From the NCBI GenBank assembly GCA_004552965.1, contig SFMU01000044.1:1-28124 (forward strand): a DNA stretch of 28,124 bases, given 5' to 3'. Below the pieces are notes generated by a model that was not told where the DNA came from, searched no databases, and saw only the letters and a list, made by a program, of their open reading frames with translations. The translations under genes were made by a program, and so were the position numbers. Origin of the DNA: Bacteroidales bacterium. GTDB lineage: Bacteria > Bacteroidota > Bacteroidia > Bacteroidales > UBA932. This document shows, in pieces, positions 25,462-28,124 of this stretch; the stretch's first letter is position 1; the number at the start of each line of letters is the position of its first letter.

Positions 25462-27558
25462 AAGGCTGACCTCGTCGGAAGTGCCGTCAGAAGCAACCAC
25501 CCTGAACACATCCGTGTCCTCCTTGAGCTTCAAGCCGCTGAAAGTCCAGACCACTCCGGTCGGATCGTCAGGGGATGTCTTCCTGGAGACCTGACGGCCA
25601 TTATGGTAAAGTGTCAGACTCATGGCGTTGCTGTAGACCTTGATTGAAAACTCCTTCCCGCGCGGATGCCTGAGGAGTCTCCTGCCGGTGATGTAAACCG
25701 TGGTCTCATCCTTGTTCCACATCGACTTGTAGAGGTAGAAGACATCCTTTCTGGTCTGACGGTCACGGGTCACCAGGCCCTTGTCGGACATGTTCCATCG
25801 GTTCTCGTCGACGGTGAAATGTTCCCCGTCCGAGGAATCCTCGAAACCTTCGCGCAAGCCGGCCACAGGGTAATCGAAGAGAGGTCCAACAGCTGTGAAA
25901 CCCAGCCATGGCATGGCAGCGACCTGGGCCGCATGAGCCTCATGGAGGAGGTTGCCATATTCCTCGAAATGCCTTGCCTCATCGGATGGGTCGCGCTTCA
26001 GGTCCTTGTGGTTCCAGGTGTGGCAGAAGGGATTGATTCCGGCAGCATATTCAGAGACAGCCACAGGTCCAGCCCACTTGCGGCCGACCCTGTCGAGAGC
26101 CTCCCTGAAACCGCCGAACTCGCGTGGAGTCTTGTTCCATCCGTAAGAAAGATTCTGGGAACAATAGTCGGCCTGCAGCTGAGGATAGCCTGGAAGGCCG
26201 AGCTCGGTGTCATCGGAAAAGCCCACAAGACGCACAGGATCCATTTCCTTGACAATCTCATAGAGCACCCCGGTCTGTTCGACAACCTTTTCGGTGTCGA
26301 GCTCTCCCTGGAATGAGGAGGAGTTGGTCCACTCGTCAAGTCCGCTCCACATGCCCCAGAAGACTATGCTGGGGTGATTATACAGGGATGATACCATCTC
26401 TGTCATCTGCTGCTGGATGTTGTTGAAATAGTTCTGACGCGCATTGACCCCGCAGACATTCACCCACGGAATCTCGGTCTGGACCACAAGACCCAGGGAA
26501 TCGCAGAGCTGGTAGGCCAGATCGTTGTGGGGATAGCTGGCGAGGCGCACGAAATTGGCTCCCAGTTCCCTGACCGTGGAGTAATCCGCACGGAAATCGG
26601 AAGCATCCATCGCAAGAGCCTTCCCTTCCATGTCCTGATACAGGCTGACCCCGCGCAGGGGATAAGGCTTTCCGTTAAGCAGGAAACCCTTCTTGGGATC
26701 CAGTTCGAAATAGCGGTAGCCGATCTTCGTGTCGGCGATGTCAAGCATCCTCTTGCCCTTGAACAGTTCGATCCGGACAGTGTAGAGATAAGGATCCTTC
26801 ACCCCATCCCAGAAATGAAGCCCGGTGAGAAAGAAGTCATGGCTGAATTCATATTCAGAATATGCCTTCACGTAGAGTTCCCTGTCGGCCTGGTAGGCAA
26901 GAACCCCGTCTGGCTCGAGGAGCTGGACCCGGACCATGATTTTGGTCTCCGTCCTGCTCGGATTGCAGATTTTTGCCCGCACATTGGTAGTCACCTTGTT
27001 CGGACCGACCTCAGGCGTCTCGACCCGAAGCCTGTACTGGCCATATTCCTCGGGGCTGAGGTACAGATCCTCCATCTTCAGAAGCCAGACCTGACCGTGA
27101 AGTCCCCCGTTCCTGTTGAAATCGGAAGAGACAGGAGCCATGGAAAGGTTCTCCCCGTTGTTGCAGATGACCTCGACCTTGTTGATTCCCTCGACCATGG
27201 ACTCGTTGATCTTGACCGGGAAAGGAGTGTAGCCTCCCTTGTGGTTGGCAAGCACGACTCCGTTGACCCTGACCTTGCAGGACTGAGCGGCGCCCTCGAA
27301 GTACAGGTAATGGTCCACCTGGGTGTCCTTAACCTCGAATTCAGTGCGGTAGAAGGCATCTCCGCGATAGTAACTGTCCGGATTGCCTTCCGAAGCATTG
27401 CAGCAATGGGGAAGTTTCACTTGCTGGAAAGTCTTGCCGTCCTTGCTGAATTCCCAGTCCTCGAGCCTCTGCTGGGAGAAACCGCGAATCTGGGCAGAAG
27501 AAGGCAGAAGGGAAAGAAAGATGGCCGCTGCCGCGAAAAGAGAAGATCTTAAGTTCAT
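25450..27558 (-). CDS. Secreted glycoside hydrolase family 2 enzyme
   Basis: A GH2 enzyme (beta-galactosidase, glucuronidase or mannosidase type). A signal peptide (MNLRSSLFAAAAIFLSLLPSSAQ) starts at the ATG at 27558; the longer frame to 27594 would put 12 polar residues before it. A jelly-roll domain (YYRGDAFYRTEFEV, ..FEGAAQSCKVRVNG) and an immunoglobulin-like domain precede the TIM barrel, which starts near KGFLLNGKPYPLRGV. The acid/base region is HPSIVFWGMWSGLDEW, with Asp-Glu where GH2 normally has Asn-Glu. The likely nucleophile is the Glu of PVAVSEYAAG. From 27558 it has 702 residues. It follows the metallophosphatase gene on the same strand and overlaps the opposing permease end by 12 bases. 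The substrate cannot be fixed. Confidence 0.85.
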   Translation of the reverse strand: MNLRSSLFAAAAIFLSLLPSSAQIRGFSQQRLEDWEFSKDGKTFQQVKLPHCCNASEGNPDSYYRGDAFYRTEFEVKDTQVDHYLYFEGAAQSCKVRVNGVVLANHKGGYTPFPVKINESMVEGINKVEVICNNGENLSMAPVSSDFNRNGGLHGQVWLLKMEDLYLSPEEYGQYRLRVETPEVGPNKVTTNVRAKICNPSRTETKIMVRVQLLEPDGVLAYQADRELYVKAYSEYEFSHDFFLTGLHFWDGVKDPYLYTVRIELFKGKRMLDIADTKIGYRYFELDPKKGFLLNGKPYPLRGVSLYQDMEGKALAMDASDFRADYSTVRELGANFVRLASYPHNDLAYQLCDSLGLVVQTEIPWVNVCGVNARQNYFNNIQQQMTEMVSSLYNHPSIVFWGMWSGLDEWTNSSSFQGELDTEKVVEQTGVLYEIVKEMDPVRLVGFSDDTELGLPGYPQLQADYCSQNLSYGWNKTPREFGGFREALDRVGRKWAGPVAVSEYAAGINPFCHTWNHKDLKRDPSDEARHFEEYGNLLHEAHAAQVAAMPWLGFTAVGPLFDYPVAGLREGFEDSSDGEHFTVDENRWNMSDKGLVTRDRQTRKDVFYLYKSMWNKDETTVYITGRRLLRHPRGKEFSIKVYSNAMSLTLYHNGRQVSRKTSPDDPTGVVWTFSGLKLKEDTDVFRVVASDGTSDEVSLSRL

Positions 27559-27609
27559 TGTCTGGTCAGTAGTTTGAATCATTGAATATGTCACTTGCCG
27601 TCACGGCCA

Positions 27610-28124
27610 TCATTCACGGTCCCGCACGGGTCCGACCCGGAGATTGCCGGCGCTGAGCCCCCAGCAGTAGTTCTGCACGATCGGGACAGGCACGCCGTCA
27701 AGGTTGGCGACATAGTAGGCATCCTCCATAAGGGTGTGCGAATGACCGCCCACGATGATGTCCACATTCCGGGTGTCCCTCGCAAGGACAGGATCGATAA
27801 AAGCCCCTCCTGTGAAGCCTATGTGGGTAAGGGCGATCACCAGATCGCAGCCCAGTTCCTCCTTCAGGTAAGAGGCCCACTTGTTGACCACCTCGGCATT
27901 GTCGAAACGCCGGATGCTGACGGAGACCGCCTTGGACACCAGAGTCGTCAGGTCAGGAGCGAGTCCGATGATGCCGATTTTCATCCCGGCTCTTCGGAGC
28001 ACCGCATAAGGACGGACATATTCACCGAGCTCGGTCGCCGAGAAGTCATAGTTGGCGCAGACTACAGGACACTTGAGCGAGGAAAGCCTGCGCGCAAGTT
28101 CCGGAATCCCGTTGTCGAACTCAT
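27610..28124 (-). CDS. 5'-nucleotidase/UDP-sugar hydrolase-type metallophosphatase (C-terminal part)
   Basis: A calcineurin-like metallophosphatase whose 5' end lies beyond the window. The frame is open from the right edge: CPVVCANYDFSATELGEYV carries the family ANYD segment (usually AN[YF]D). RRAGMKIGIIGL follows, then CDLVIALTHIGFTGG with the metal-binding His, and DIIVGGHSHTLMEDA with the GGHSHT metal motif. The stop is at 27610-27612. The usual C-terminal substrate domain of UshA-type enzymes is absent here, as in two-gene Bacteroidota forms. The GH2 gene follows after about 50 bases on the same strand. Initiation at the internal GTG (28002) is rejected, because the conserved ANYD segment lies upstream. 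Confidence 0.88.
   Translation of the reverse strand, partial: EFDNGIPELARRLSSLKCPVVCANYDFSATELGEYVRPYAVLRRAGMKIGIIGLAPDLTTLVSKAVSVSIRRFDNAEVVNKWASYLKEELGCDLVIALTHIGFTGGAFIDPVLARDTRNVDIIVGGHSHTLMEDAYYVANLDGVPVPIVQNYCWGLSAGNLRVGPVRDRE

Noticed and set aside
26527..27552. Plus-strand ORF of 341 residues
   Set aside because: It is the shadow of the GH2 gene; the minus strand has a signal peptide and glycosidase motifs.

Overview
The window reads as a moderately high-GC chromosomal segment of a Bacteroidota bacterium, most likely of the order Bacteroidales. Supporting signs are many promoter boxes of the Bacteroidota form TAnnTTTG, A/T-rich start contexts without Shine-Dalgarno sequences, and typical families such as a PG_1098-like methyltransferase, secreted DPP-IV, DUF1080 lipoprotein plus Tat-exported Gfo/Idh protein, and a GH2 enzyme. 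A gut Rikenellaceae-like lineage is possible but is only a guess. No phage, insertion sequence, CRISPR array or plasmid function was seen.

Layout. 1-740: the tail of an unrecognised gene and an A/T-rich orphan ORF. 893-2552 (minus): asparaginase ansA, the SRP RNA, and cytidine deaminase cdd. 2721-4154 (plus): mnmA with a large insertion. 4238-5647 (minus): an HI0933/YhiN-type flavoprotein. 5760-5891: tRNA-Thr(CGT) and a strong terminator shared with the converging phosphoglucomutase/phosphomannomutase (5928-7604, minus). 7696-9009 (plus): a PG_1098-type methyltransferase whose 3' end overlaps a DPP-IV-like peptidase (8979-11156, minus). 11206-14966 (minus): one operon of a HAMP-like membrane protein, trkH and a RecD-like helicase that looks broken near its end. 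15067-16470 (plus): rmuC. 16467-18696 (minus): a Gfo/Idh oxidoreductase and a DUF1080 lipoprotein. 18860-20875 (plus): SDR oxidoreductase and uxuA, the fructuronate-to-KDG steps of hexuronate catabolism. 20899-22444 (minus): yicC and a HAD phosphatase. 22561-25461 (plus): glnS and a LolC/E-type permease. 25450-28124 (minus): a metallophosphatase cut by the window end and a secreted GH2 enzyme.

Much of the window is housekeeping (tRNA thiolation, tRNA charging, protein targeting, pyrimidine salvage, K+ uptake). A second theme is carbohydrate use: uxuA/SDR, the Gfo/Idh-DUF1080 pair, GH2 and the sugar-phosphate mutase.

The most unusual signal belongs to no single gene. The heptamer GAATATG (reverse complement CATATTC) occurs about 43 times by hand count, where base composition predicts two or three. 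It occurs on both strands, within codons (Glu-Tyr as GAA-TAT, Ile-Phe as ATA-TTC), at several start codons, and as a 12-bp tandem array at the start of the DPP-IV gene. Other points to check are the interrupted helicase, the roughly 110-residue insertion in MnmA, and the HAMP-like protein paired with TrkH.
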